From Acidisphaera sp. L21 (GTDB taxonomy: Bacteria > Pseudomonadota > Alphaproteobacteria > Acetobacterales > Acetobacteraceae): a stretch of 64,000 nucleotides of DNA. Below are positions 1 to 8,179 of the stretch, piece after piece (position 1 is the first letter of the stretch; each line of letters opens with the position of its first letter). The notes under the pieces are model-generated. The model made no database searches, had not been told where the DNA came from, and saw only the letters and a list, made by a program, of their open reading frames with translations. The position numbers and the translations under genes are program-made. The stretch covers positions 57,739 to 121,738 of the forward strand of contig NZ_LMUY01000010.1 of NCBI RefSeq assembly GCF_009765685.1. The letters run 5' to 3'.

Positions 1-1
1 G

Positions 2-652
2 GCGATCCTAGACGCGGTGTATGGCGGCGCCGGGCAGCCGGCCAAGAACCTGATCCCGCCGATCATGTGGTCCTACAACGACAGCATCCAGGACTACCCG
101 CACGACCCCGAAGCCGCGAAGAAGCTGCTGGCCGACGCCGGCTATCCGAACGGGTTCGACACCGATTTGTGGGCGATGCCCGTGCAGCGCCCCTACAACC
201 CCGATGCCCGCCGCATCGCCGAACTGATGCAGGCGGACCTGATGAAGATCGGCGTGCGGGCCAAGATCGTCACCTACGAGTGGGGCGAATACCGCAAGCG
301 CGTGCAGGCCGGTGAGCACCAGATGGCCGAACTCGGCTGGAGCGGCGACAATGGTGACCCGGACAATTTCTTCACGCCTCTGGCCAGCTGCGCCGCTGCC
401 CGGGTCGGAGGCGGCAGTGCCTCCAAATGGTGCAACAAGGATTTCGATGCATTGCTGGAGAAGGCGGTCGGCTTGTCCGACCAGGCGGAGCGGGCGAAGC
501 TCTACGAGCAGGCGCAGGTGATCATGCACGAGGAAGCGCCGTTCTTCTTCATCGCGCATTCCGTCACCTTCCAGCCGATCCGCAAGGAGGTGACGGGCTT
601 CGTCATGCTGCCGATCGGCTCGCAATCCTGGAACACCGTCGATCTGAACTGA
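2..652 (+). CDS. ABC transporter substrate-binding protein, family 5 (3' end only)
   Basis: The gene enters from the left edge with the frame already open, so only the last 216 codons are present. The visible part matches the C-terminal half of dipeptide/oligopeptide-binding proteins of SBP family 5: an 'AKNLIPP' segment, the recurring 'AKKLLADAGYPNGF' stretch near residue 35, and an 'EAPFFFIAH' segment near the end. The protein would bind peptides or similar solutes in the periplasm and hand them to the permeases encoded directly downstream. The stop codon lies 4 nt before the GTG of the first permease, so the genes are in one operon. The substrate cannot be told from this fragment. Confidence 0.93.
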   Translation, partial: AILDAVYGGAGQPAKNLIPPIMWSYNDSIQDYPHDPEAAKKLLADAGYPNGFDTDLWAMPVQRPYNPDARRIAELMQADLMKIGVRAKIVTYEWGEYRKRVQAGEHQMAELGWSGDNGDPDNFFTPLASCAAARVGGGSASKWCNKDFDALLEKAVGLSDQAERAKLYEQAQVIMHEEAPFFFIAHSVTFQPIRKEVTGFVMLPIGSQSWNTVDLN

Positions 653-656
653 CGGC

Positions 657-1664
657 GTGATCCGTCACTTCGCCCGGCGGCTGGCGCTGATCGTCCCGAC
701 CTTGGTCGGCGTCACGCTGCTGGGGTTCATCCTGGTCCACGCCGTCCCGGGTGACCCGGTCGAGGTCCGCACCGGGGAACGCGGCATATCGCCCGAACGG
801 CTGGCCTATTTCCGGCATGAACTGGGGCTGGACCAGCCGCTGTGGAAGCAATTCGCCGACTACGAGTGGCAATTGCTGCACGGCAATCTCGGCCGCTCCC
901 TGGTGACGCAGGAGAGTGTTTGGACGGAGTTCACAACCTTCTTCCCAGCGACGCTGGAACTGGGCATCTGCGCGCTCACCTTCGCCCTGGTGATCGGCCT
1001 GCCATTGGGCGTCATCGCGGCGGTGCGGCGCGGCTCGGCACTGGATTACGGGCTGATCGGGATTTCCGTCACTGGCGCGTCCATGCCGATCTTCTGGTGG
1101 GGGCTGATGGTGATCCTGGTCTTCTCCGTGGCGCTGGGCTGGACGCCGGTGTCGGGCCGGATCGACGAGCTATATTATATCGAGCCGCATACCGGCTTCC
1201 TGCTGATCGACAGCCTGTTCTTCAGCGACGACAAGGGCGCGTTCATTTCCACGGTGCGCCACCTGATTCTGCCGACCATCGTGCTGGGCACGATTCCGCT
1301 GGCCACCATCGCGCGCATGACCCGCTCTGCCATGCTGGAGGTTTTGGGCGAGGATTACGTCCGCACGGCCCGCGCCAAGGGCCTGGCGCCAAGCCGGGTC
1401 GTGGTGGTGCATGCCCTGCGCAACGCCTTGATCCCCGTGGTGACGGTGCTGGGCCTGCAAGTCGGGGCGCTGCTGGGCGGCGCGATCCTGACGGAGACCG
1501 TATTTTCGTGGCCCGGCGTCGGTCACTGGCTGGTGGAGAGCGTGCAGCGCCGTGATTACAACGTGTTACAGGGGGGCACGCTGCTGATCGCGATCCTGGT
1601 GATGCTGGTGAATCTGGGCGTGGACGTGCTGTACGGCGTGCTGAACCCGAGGCTGCGGCGATGA
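657..1664 (+). CDS. ABC peptide transporter permease, DppB/OppB type
   Basis: 335-residue inner-membrane permease of the BPD transport family. The N-terminus (MIRHFARRLALIVPTLVGV) is the typical first membrane helix of DppB-like proteins, followed by about five more hydrophobic segments. The cytoplasmic coupling loop with an EAA-type motif is visible as 'DYVRTARAKGLAPSRV' near residue 238. The start is GTG, 4 nt after the binding-protein stop. The stop overlaps the next permease's ATG in an ATGA arrangement, which suggests translational coupling. It pairs with the DppC-like protein to form the channel. Family assignment is firm; the transported solute is unknown. Confidence 0.95.
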   Translation: MIRHFARRLALIVPTLVGVTLLGFILVHAVPGDPVEVRTGERGISPERLAYFRHELGLDQPLWKQFADYEWQLLHGNLGRSLVTQESVWTEFTTFFPATLELGICALTFALVIGLPLGVIAAVRRGSALDYGLIGISVTGASMPIFWWGLMVILVFSVALGWTPVSGRIDELYYIEPHTGFLLIDSLFFSDDKGAFISTVRHLILPTIVLGTIPLATIARMTRSAMLEVLGEDYVRTARAKGLAPSRVVVVHALRNALIPVVTVLGLQVGALLGGAILTETVFSWPGVGHWLVESVQRRDYNVLQGGTLLIAILVMLVNLGVDVLYGVLNPRLRR

Positions 1665-2527
1665 GCGGCACCATCGCCCGCCGCCCGCCACGCTTTATGC
1701 TGGCGCGCCGCCTGCTGGAAAATCGCGGTGCAATCGCCGGGCTAGTGGTGATGGTGGTGCTGATCCTGCTGGCCATCGCCGCCCCCCTGGTGGCGCCGCA
1801 CGGCCCGGCGGAGCAGTTCCGCGACTCCTTCCTCGCCCCGCCGTTCGAACAGGCGACCTTCCCACTGGGCACCGACAGCTTGGGCCGCGATATCCTGACG
1901 CGGCTGATCTACGGTGCCCGCCTGTCGCTGGTGATCGGCGCGGTGGTGGTGGCGCTATCGCTCTCTGTCGGCACGTTGTTGGGACTGGCGGCCGCCTTTG
2001 CTGGCGGCATCACCGACGTGGTGATCATGCGGCTGATGGACGTGCTGCTGGTGTTCCCCTCGCTGCTGCTGGCCATCGTGGTGGTGGCGATCCTCGGCCC
2101 AGGGCTCACCAACGCGATGCTCGCGGTCGCAGTGGTGCTGTTACCCGCCTATGTGCGGCTGGCGCGTGCCGCGGCGCTGGGGGAACTGGCGCGCGAATAC
2201 GTCATCGCTACCCGCTCCGCCGGGGCAGGGGTGGGGCGGCTGATGCTGCTGGTGGTGCTGCCCAACTGCCTTGCCCCACTGATCGTGCAGGCCACGCTCG
2301 GCTTTTCATCCGCGATCCTGGATGCTGCCGCGCTCGGCTTCCTGGGCCTGGGTGCGCAACCGCCGACGCCGGAATGGGGCACGATGCTGGCGGATGCGCT
2401 GCAATTCTATCAGCGGGCCTGGTGGCTGCTGGCCTTCCCGGGCATCTCGATCCTGGTGACGGTGATGGCGTTCAACCTGCTGGGCGACGGCCTGCGCGAC
2501 GCGCTCGACCCAAAGTTGCGCCGATGA
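1661..2527 (+). CDS. ABC peptide transporter permease, DppC/OppC type
   Basis: 288-residue second permease. The cytoplasmic N-terminal segment leads into a first membrane helix (about residues 27-47). The family's periplasmic stretch ends in 'FPLGTDSLGRDILTRLIYG', the diagnostic DppC motif, and the EAA-like loop reads 'EYVIATRSAGAGVGRLML'. It ends in '..GDGLRDALDPKLRR', the usual C-terminus of this family. It overlaps its upstream partner by 4 nt and the downstream ATPase gene by 4 nt, so the whole importer is translated from a compact operon. Confidence 0.95.
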   Translation: MSGTIARRPPRFMLARRLLENRGAIAGLVVMVVLILLAIAAPLVAPHGPAEQFRDSFLAPPFEQATFPLGTDSLGRDILTRLIYGARLSLVIGAVVVALSLSVGTLLGLAAAFAGGITDVVIMRLMDVLLVFPSLLLAIVVVAILGPGLTNAMLAVAVVLLPAYVRLARAAALGELAREYVIATRSAGAGVGRLMLLVVLPNCLAPLIVQATLGFSSAILDAAALGFLGLGAQPPTPEWGTMLADALQFYQRAWWLLAFPGISILVTVMAFNLLGDGLRDALDPKLRR

Positions 2528-3528
2528 GCAGCCTGCTGGACGTGCGCGACCTCTCCGTCGCCTTCGACACTGCGGCAGGCCGGTTCAACGCCGTGCAATC
2601 GGTCGACCTCACGGTGGCGTCGGGTGAAGTGTTGTGCGTCGTCGGTGAATCTGGTTCGGGCAAAAGCGTGTCAGTGCTGGCGGTGATGGGGCTGCTGCCC
2701 CCCACCGGCCGGGTGACCTCGCAAGAAATCCGGTTTCGCGGCGAGGACCTGCGCACCGCAACCCCACGCGCCCGCCGCCGCCTGATCGGGCGGGACGTGG
2801 CGATGGTGTTTCAGGAGCCGACATCGTCCCTGAACCCCTGCTACACGATTGGCTGGCAGATCGGCGAGGCACTGCGCGTCCACGGCGCCACTGCGCCCAG
2901 CCAAGTGCGCCGCCGGGTGCTGGATCTGCTGGGCCAGGTGGGCGTGCCGGCGCCGGAGCAGCGGATGCGGTCCTTCCCCCACCAACTATCGGGCGGCCTG
3001 AACCAGCGTGTGATGATCGCCATGGCCATCGCCTGCGACCCGGCCCTACTGATCGCGGACGAACCGACTACGGCGCTGGACGTGACGGTGCAGCAGGGCG
3101 TGTTGGACCTGTTGGTCGGCCTACAACGCGACCGCGGCATGGGCCTGGTGCTGATCACCCACGACATGGGCGTCGTCGCCCAAACCGCGCAACGCGTGCA
3201 GGTCATGTACGCCGGCCAGGTAATGGAGGAGCAGCCGGCCGACCCGCTATTTGCCCATCCGCGCCACCCCTACACCGCCGCCCTGTTGGACGCGCTGCCC
3301 GAACGGGCGGAGGGCAAGCTGCGTTTGCCGACCATTCCCGGCATGGTGCCGGGCATCGACGACCGCCCCGGCGGCTGTCTGTTCGCGCCACGCTGCCGCT
3401 TCACCACGCCAAAATGCACCGCCGACCGGCCGGCGCTGCGACCGGTGAACGGCGCCAAGGTCCGTTGCCACTACCCCCTGGACGACGCCGGGCAGCCGAC
3501 CGGCTGGACCCTTGGAGGCTCTACATGA
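2524..3528 (+). CDS. ABC peptide transporter ATP-binding protein, DppD/OppD type
   Basis: 334-residue ATPase. Walker A GESGSGKS lies at residues 41-48, the signature motif LSGGLNQRV near residue 155, Walker B LLIADEPTTALD near 174, and a switch His in 'LITHDMG'. The C-terminal oligopeptide-transporter extension with conserved cysteines ('GGCLFAPRCRF', then 'KVRCHYP') is present. The start is the ATG overlapping the permease stop by 4 nt; the frame is open further upstream, but that part overlaps the permease gene. The signature has LN where the commonest form has QR; a similar LSGGMNQ form is known in this subfamily, so activity is expected. Confidence 0.94.
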   Translation: MSSLLDVRDLSVAFDTAAGRFNAVQSVDLTVASGEVLCVVGESGSGKSVSVLAVMGLLPPTGRVTSQEIRFRGEDLRTATPRARRRLIGRDVAMVFQEPTSSLNPCYTIGWQIGEALRVHGATAPSQVRRRVLDLLGQVGVPAPEQRMRSFPHQLSGGLNQRVMIAMAIACDPALLIADEPTTALDVTVQQGVLDLLVGLQRDRGMGLVLITHDMGVVAQTAQRVQVMYAGQVMEEQPADPLFAHPRHPYTAALLDALPERAEGKLRLPTIPGMVPGIDDRPGGCLFAPRCRFTTPKCTADRPALRPVNGAKVRCHYPLDDAGQPTGWTLGGST

Positions 3529-4475
3529 GCGTCCTGGCCGCCGACAACGTCACCCGCCATTACAAGATCGGTGGCCGCCACGTGTTGAAGGCAGTGGATG
3601 GCGTGTCGTTCGAACTGCTTGCAGGGCGTACCTTGGCGGTGGTGGGCGAATCGGGCTGCGGCAAATCCACGCTCGCCCGGCTGTGCGCGCTGATGGAGCC
3701 GCCGACCGCCGGCGCCATCTCCATCGCCGGCAAACCCACCGCCGCCAACCAGTCGCTGCAACTGCAGAACCAGATGGTGTTTCAGAACCCGTACGGGTCG
3801 CTGAACCCCCGCCGCACGATCGGCGCCATCCTGGTGGAACCGCTGACCATCAACAATCGCGGCAGCAAGCCCGAGCGTATCGCCGCCGCCCGGCGCATGC
3901 TGGACCGCGTCGGTTTACGGCCGGAGGCGTTCGATCGCTACCCGCATATGTTCAGCGGCGGCCAGCGCCAGCGCGTCGCCATCGCCCGCGCCCTGATGTT
4001 GAGCCCGGCGGTGGTGACGGCGGACGAACCGGTCAGCGCGCTGGACGTGTCGGTGCAGGCGCAGGTGCTAAACCTGATGCGCGACCTGCAGGACGAGTTG
4101 GGCATCGCCTATCTGTTCATCAGCCACGACATCTCCGTCGTGCGGCACATGGCCCAAGACGTCTTGGTCATGTATTGCGGCCGGCCGGCGGAGCAGGGGC
4201 TGCGCGGCGAAGTATTGGACCGGCCGCTGCACCCGTATACGCGGATGCTGCTGTCCTCCACCCCGTTCGTGGACCCGGCGCGTCGCCGGATGACGATGCC
4301 GGTGCGGGGGGAGCTACCGTCTCCGATCGACCCACCGCCGGGCTGTGCCTTCAACACCCGCTGCCCCTACGCCGCCGACCGATGCACGGTGGAGCGCCCG
4401 GCGCTGCGTTCGGTGGAAAGCCGCCTGGTCGCCTGCCACTTCGCGGAGAAGATTGCGACCGAGGCGCCGATTTAG
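3525..4475 (+). CDS. ABC peptide transporter ATP-binding protein, DppF/OppF type
   Basis: 316-residue ATPase forming a heterodimer with the preceding one. Walker A GESGCGKS lies at residues 41-48, signature FSGGQRQRVAIARAL near residue 143, Walker B VVTADEPVSALD, and switch 'FISHDISVV'. The C-terminal extension ('GCAFNTRCPYAADRC') is present. The chosen ATG at 3525 overlaps the upstream stop by 4 nt and follows a 'GGAGG' ribosome site 7-8 nt before it. It is the last gene of the importer; nagZ starts 52 nt downstream on the same strand. Confidence 0.95.
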   Translation: MSVLAADNVTRHYKIGGRHVLKAVDGVSFELLAGRTLAVVGESGCGKSTLARLCALMEPPTAGAISIAGKPTAANQSLQLQNQMVFQNPYGSLNPRRTIGAILVEPLTINNRGSKPERIAAARRMLDRVGLRPEAFDRYPHMFSGGQRQRVAIARALMLSPAVVTADEPVSALDVSVQAQVLNLMRDLQDELGIAYLFISHDISVVRHMAQDVLVMYCGRPAEQGLRGEVLDRPLHPYTRMLLSSTPFVDPARRRMTMPVRGELPSPIDPPPGCAFNTRCPYAADRCTVERPALRSVESRLVACHFAEKIATEAPI

Positions 4476-4527
4476 TGCGCGCTCGGGTAGCCTTGGCGCG
4501 ATCCACCGTCCCGCTTATACGCGGCAC

Positions 4528-5517
4528 ATGAAAGCGGCCATTATCGGTATAGCTGGGCCGGAGCTGAATGCGGCCGAAATCGCCCTGATTCGGCAGCATC
4601 GCCCCGCCGGCGTGATCCTGTTCGGCCGCAACGTGGTCGACCCGCAGCAGCTTGCCGCGCTCACGGGCCATCTCGCCCGAGTGCTGCCGCCACTAGCCGT
4701 CATCATGGTCGACCAGGAGGGGGGGCGCGTCGCCCGCATGCGCCCGCCGCACTGGCTGGGCCACCCGGCCGCCGGCGTGCTGGGCGCGCTGCAAGCCATT
4801 AACCGCCCGGCCGGGCTGCGGGCCGCCTGGCTGACCGGCGCACTGATCGGCATGGAAGCCGCTGCCGCCGGGTTCGACGTCGTATGCGCCCCGGTGCTGG
4901 ACCTGGCCGTGCCCGGCGCCAGCAATGTCGTGGGCGACCGTTCCTATTCCTCCGACCCGGCCATTGTGGGGGAGATGGCGGCAACCGTCGCCGCCGGCAT
5001 GCTGGCGGCTGGGGTGCAGCCGGTTGGCAAGCACTGCCCCGGCCATGGGCGTGCCACCGTGGACAGCCACGCTGGCCTGCCGCTTCTGCCGGATATCGAC
5101 GAAGCCGATCTGGTGCCGTTCGCTCGCTGCGCCCATCTGCCATGGATGATGACTGCCCACATCGTCTACGAGGCCGCTGACCCTAGTCATCCGGCCACCC
5201 AATCGCCCACCATCATCGCCGAGGTTATCCGCGACCGGCTGGGCTATGGCGGGCTGTTGGTCAGCGACGATCTGGCGATGGGCGCGCTCACTGGCTCCCC
5301 CGCTGAGCGCGCGATCGGCGCGCTGGCCGCCGGGTGCGACCTGGCGCTGCATTGCTCAGGCGTGCTGGAAGATAGTGCGGGCGTGCTGGAGGCATGCGCC
5401 GAACCGACCGAGGCGGCGCTCGGCCGCATGCGCACCGCATTGTTCCTGGCCGACCGGTCCCGCCAGGCGCTGGACCCATCCGCGATGCTGGCGGAGCGGG
5501 ATGCGCTGCTGGCATGA
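4528..5517 (+). CDS. nagZ: Beta-N-acetylhexosaminidase NagZ (GH3)
   Basis: 329-residue cytoplasmic glycoside hydrolase that removes N-acetylglucosamine from anhydromuropeptides in peptidoglycan recycling. GH3 features: 'GVILFGRNV' near the N-terminus, 'MVDQEGGRVARMR', 'VGDRSYSSDP', the general-acid loop 'GKHCPGHGRATVDSH', and the nucleophile region 'LVSDDLAMGAL'. The loop has Cys where most homologues have Phe (KHFPGHG); the catalytic His and Asp are retained. The ATG at 4528 was chosen because conserved sequence begins there; the upstream open frame overlaps the ATPase gene. It heads the nagZ-M50-scpAB-tatBC unit and overlaps the next gene by 4 nt. Confidence 0.95.
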   Translation: MKAAIIGIAGPELNAAEIALIRQHRPAGVILFGRNVVDPQQLAALTGHLARVLPPLAVIMVDQEGGRVARMRPPHWLGHPAAGVLGALQAINRPAGLRAAWLTGALIGMEAAAAGFDVVCAPVLDLAVPGASNVVGDRSYSSDPAIVGEMAATVAAGMLAAGVQPVGKHCPGHGRATVDSHAGLPLLPDIDEADLVPFARCAHLPWMMTAHIVYEAADPSHPATQSPTIIAEVIRDRLGYGGLLVSDDLAMGALTGSPAERAIGALAAGCDLALHCSGVLEDSAGVLEACAEPTEAALGRMRTALFLADRSRQALDPSAMLAERDALLA

Positions 5518-6215
5518 CATCCACCTGGATCGATATCGGGCTAACGGTGGTGGCCGCCATCGGCGCCATCACCCTGCACGAGGCGGCACACGGTTTCGCC
5601 GCCTGGGCGCTGGGTGACGACACCGCGAAGCTGGCAGGGCGGCTGTCGCTGAATCCACTGCGCCACGTCGATCGCGTCGGTACCATCCTGCTGCCTGGCT
5701 TCCTGATGATCGCGCAATTGCTGACCATTCGGCATGTCGCGTTCATGTTCGGCTGGGCCAAGCCCGTGCCGGTGAACGCATTCCGGTTCCGTCACCCGCG
5801 GCAGGACATGGCGTTGGTGGCCGCCGCCGGGCCGATCATGAACTTCCTGCTCGCATGGCTGGCCGCGCTGGCCCTGCACATCACCGATACCTGGACCGGG
5901 CTGGCCGGGGATGTGGCAGTGAACTTCCTCTACATGTTCATTCTCACCAATTTGGCGCTCGGTCTGTTCAACCTGCTGCCAATCCCGCCGATGGATGGCG
6001 GCCGCATCGTCATCGGCGTGCTGCCGCTGCGCCTGGCCGCCGCCTGGGCGCGCGTGGAGCGGGCAGGGATCATCCTGGTGCTGCTGGGCGTATTCCTGCT
6101 GCCACAGATCCTGCGTTCGTTCGGGATCGAGTTCGACCCGGTCGGCTCCGCGCTGAACACCGCCATTCCCCGCGCCATGGATCTGGTGCTGCGCCTGGCG
6201 GGCCATGACTCCTGA
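5514..6215 (+). CDS. Site-2 protease family (M50) membrane metalloprotease
   Basis: 233-residue intramembrane zinc protease of the short, PDZ-less M50 type. The zinc motif HEAAH occurs in 'ITLHEAAHGFAAWALGDD' near residue 23, and the third metal ligand is in 'NLLPIPPMDGGRI' near residue 155. About six hydrophobic segments are present. The start ATG overlaps the nagZ stop (ATGA) and the 3' end overlaps scpA by 11 nt, so it is translated within the cluster. Its substrate is unknown. Such genes occur near scpA in several bacteria, but its place between nagZ and scpA is worth noting. Confidence 0.92.
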   Translation: MTSTWIDIGLTVVAAIGAITLHEAAHGFAAWALGDDTAKLAGRLSLNPLRHVDRVGTILLPGFLMIAQLLTIRHVAFMFGWAKPVPVNAFRFRHPRQDMALVAAAGPIMNFLLAWLAALALHITDTWTGLAGDVAVNFLYMFILTNLALGLFNLLPIPPMDGGRIVIGVLPLRLAAAWARVERAGIILVLLGVFLLPQILRSFGIEFDPVGSALNTAIPRAMDLVLRLAGHDS

Positions 6216-6987
6216 GCCCACCCCGGAGACGCTGCCCGAATCACTCCCCGAATCGCTGCGGCTGGATGTGCAGTTGGATGGGTTCGAGGGACCGCTGGAC
6301 CTGCTGCTCGAGTTAGCCCGGGCGCAGAAGGTCGACATGACCAAGATCTCGATCCTGCGCCTGGTGGAGCAGTTCTTGATCGCGGTCGACGGCGCTCGGC
6401 GTGTGCGCCTGGAACTGGCTGCCGACTGGCTAGTGATGGCGGCGTGGCTGACTTGGCTGAAATCCCGCCTGCTGCTGCCCGATGACGTGCCGGAGGCAGA
6501 GGAGGGGCTGGAGGCGGCGGAGGTTCTGGCGGCTCGGCTGCTGGCCCTGCAACGCGTGCGCGCTGCCGCAGCCTGGCTGAACGACCGGCCGCAACTGGGC
6601 CGCGACGTCTGGGCTCGGCCATACTCGGAGAATTTCACCGATATCGACCGGTCCGGCCTGGCCGCCGACACCGCCGGGCTGCTGCGCGGCTACCTGGCGG
6701 CGATGCGCCGTGGTGGCGGGCGGCGCACCTACACCCCGGCCGCGTTACCGCTGTGGAGCGTGCAGGATGCGCTGGCCCGCCTCGGGGCGATGATCGGGCG
6801 CATCCCCGAATGGACGGTGCTGGAGCAGTTTTTGCCGGAGGCGACGTCGGACCCGCTGGCCCGGCGGGCTGCCACGGCATCGACCTTGCTGGCAGGATTG
6901 GAACTGGCGCGCGACGGCCGCGCGCGCATTCGGCAAGATACGGCGTTCGGCCCGATCTTGTTCGCAGGAGCGATGGATGGTGGATGA
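6205..6987 (+). CDS. scpA: Segregation and condensation protein ScpA
   Basis: 260-residue kleisin subunit of the SMC-ScpAB condensin complex, which bridges SMC heads and organises the chromosome. The family core is 'LDGFEGPLDLLLELARAQKVD' (residues 28-48), followed by 'ISILRLVEQFL' and 'WLVMAAWLTWLKSRLLLP'. The C-terminal winged-helix part is recognisable around 'VLEQFLPEA'. An N-terminal Pro/Glu-rich segment (TPEPTPETLPESLPESL) precedes the core. The gene overlaps the protease gene by 11 nt and scpB by 11 nt. Confidence 0.96.
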   Translation: MTPEPTPETLPESLPESLRLDVQLDGFEGPLDLLLELARAQKVDMTKISILRLVEQFLIAVDGARRVRLELAADWLVMAAWLTWLKSRLLLPDDVPEAEEGLEAAEVLAARLLALQRVRAAAAWLNDRPQLGRDVWARPYSENFTDIDRSGLAADTAGLLRGYLAAMRRGGGRRTYTPAALPLWSVQDALARLGAMIGRIPEWTVLEQFLPEATSDPLARRAATASTLLAGLELARDGRARIRQDTAFGPILFAGAMDGG

Positions 6988-7582
6988 GGAACAATTGCGC
7001 CTGGCGGAGGCCCTGGTATTCGCCAGTGCCGACCCGGTGCCGGCCCGCGCGTTGCAGCAATTGCTGCCGCCCGATTCCGATGCGGAGGCGATACTGGCCG
7101 CGTTGCGCGACCGCTGCACCGGCCGCGGTGTGATGCTGGTGGAGGTTGCGGGCGGCTGGCAGTTCCGCACTGCGCCGGACCTGGCGCCGATGCTGCGCAA
7201 GGTGGTCACGCAACCCCGCCGCCTGCCGCGCGCCGCCATGGAGACGCTGGCCATCATCGCCTACCACCAACCGGTCACCCGGCCGGAGATCGAGGAGATG
7301 CGTGGCACCAGCCTGTCGCAGCAAACCATGGATGCGCTGCTGGAGGCAGGGTTGATCGCCGCTGGCGGCCGCCGCGAAGTGCCGGGCCGTCCGACGTTGT
7401 GGGGCACCACGCCTGCCTTCCTTGCCCAGTTCGGCCTGCGCGACCTGCGCGACCTGCCGAAGCGGGAGGACCTGTTGGTCGAGCCCCCGCCCGTCGTCCC
7501 CGTTCCCATGCAGGAAGCCGCCGAACCGGAGGTCGAGATCGACCCGGCGGGCGCCACCGCGGATTTCCCACCCCGGGATTGA
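6977..7582 (+). CDS. scpB: Segregation and condensation protein ScpB
   Basis: 201-residue partner of ScpA with two winged-helix domains. Recognisable segments are 'RLAEALVFASADPVP' at the N-terminus, 'AAMETLAIIAYHQPVTRPEIEEMRG' in the centre, 'AGGRREVPGRPTLWGTTPAFLAQFGL', and a variable acidic/proline-rich tail. It overlaps scpA by 11 nt. Only 33 nt separate its stop from tatB, so there is no room for the tatA gene often found at this position in alphaproteobacteria. Confidence 0.96.
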   Translation: MVDEEQLRLAEALVFASADPVPARALQQLLPPDSDAEAILAALRDRCTGRGVMLVEVAGGWQFRTAPDLAPMLRKVVTQPRRLPRAAMETLAIIAYHQPVTRPEIEEMRGTSLSQQTMDALLEAGLIAAGGRREVPGRPTLWGTTPAFLAQFGLRDLRDLPKREDLLVEPPPVVPVPMQEAAEPEVEIDPAGATADFPPRD

Positions 7583-7615
7583 CGTGCTAGAGCCGGGTTA
7601 AGAGGTGCGGCTGCT

Positions 7616-8155
7616 ATGTTTGATTTTGCCTGGTCCGAAATCGCTCTGGTCGGCGTCGTGGCGCTGGTCCTGATCGGGCCAAAGGACATGCCGATCGCCC
7701 TGAAGGCCATCACCGGCATGGTGAAGAAGGCACGGCGGATGGCTGCCGAATTCCAGACCCATGTCGACGACATGGTGCGCGATGCCGACCTGACGGAGGT
7801 GCGCGACCAGTTTCGCCAAATCCGCAGCCTGGATATTCGCGGCACCATTGCCCGCGCCGTGGATAGCGATGGCAGCATCCGCAACGCATTAAAGGACCCG
7901 ATGCGCGACCCACCGCCGGTGGTCACGACGCCGGTCGACACTCTGCCGGAACACAGCATCGCCGCGCCGGAGCCGGAACCCGCAACGTACGAATATCCTA
8001 CCCCATCCGAGCCCGCGATCACCGCGCTGCCCTATTCCAATGCCCCGGCGTTCATTCCGCCGGCGGATGCGGTGCCGCCGGTGCCAGCCCCCGCTTTCAT
8101 CCCACCCGAAGCCGCAAAGCACGGAGCGGCAAAGCCGCATTCGTTCGGCGTCTGA
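7616..8155 (+). CDS. tatB: Sec-independent translocase subunit TatB
   Basis: 179-residue twin-arginine translocase component that, with TatC, recognises Tat signal peptides at the inner membrane. It has one N-terminal membrane helix ('MFDFAWSEIALVGVVALVLIGP', residues 1-22) with Glu8 and the hinge Gly-Pro, then an amphipathic helix ('PIALKAITGMVKKARRMAAEF'), and a long Pro/Ala-rich C-terminal tail. The sequence and position beside tatC identify it as TatB rather than TatA. Tat substrates in the window include the binding protein at 48475-50106. Confidence 0.94.
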   Translation: MFDFAWSEIALVGVVALVLIGPKDMPIALKAITGMVKKARRMAAEFQTHVDDMVRDADLTEVRDQFRQIRSLDIRGTIARAVDSDGSIRNALKDPMRDPPPVVTTPVDTLPEHSIAAPEPEPATYEYPTPSEPAITALPYSNAPAFIPPADAVPPVPAPAFIPPEAAKHGAAKPHSFGV

Positions 8156-8179
8156 TCCGGGTTGTCAGGAAACTCCTCA

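Noticed and set aside
2986-3012. Non-standard ABC signature LSGGLNQ in the DppD-like ATPase
   Set aside because: A closely similar LSGGMNQ form is known in this peptide-importer subfamily, so it is not a sign of inactivation.
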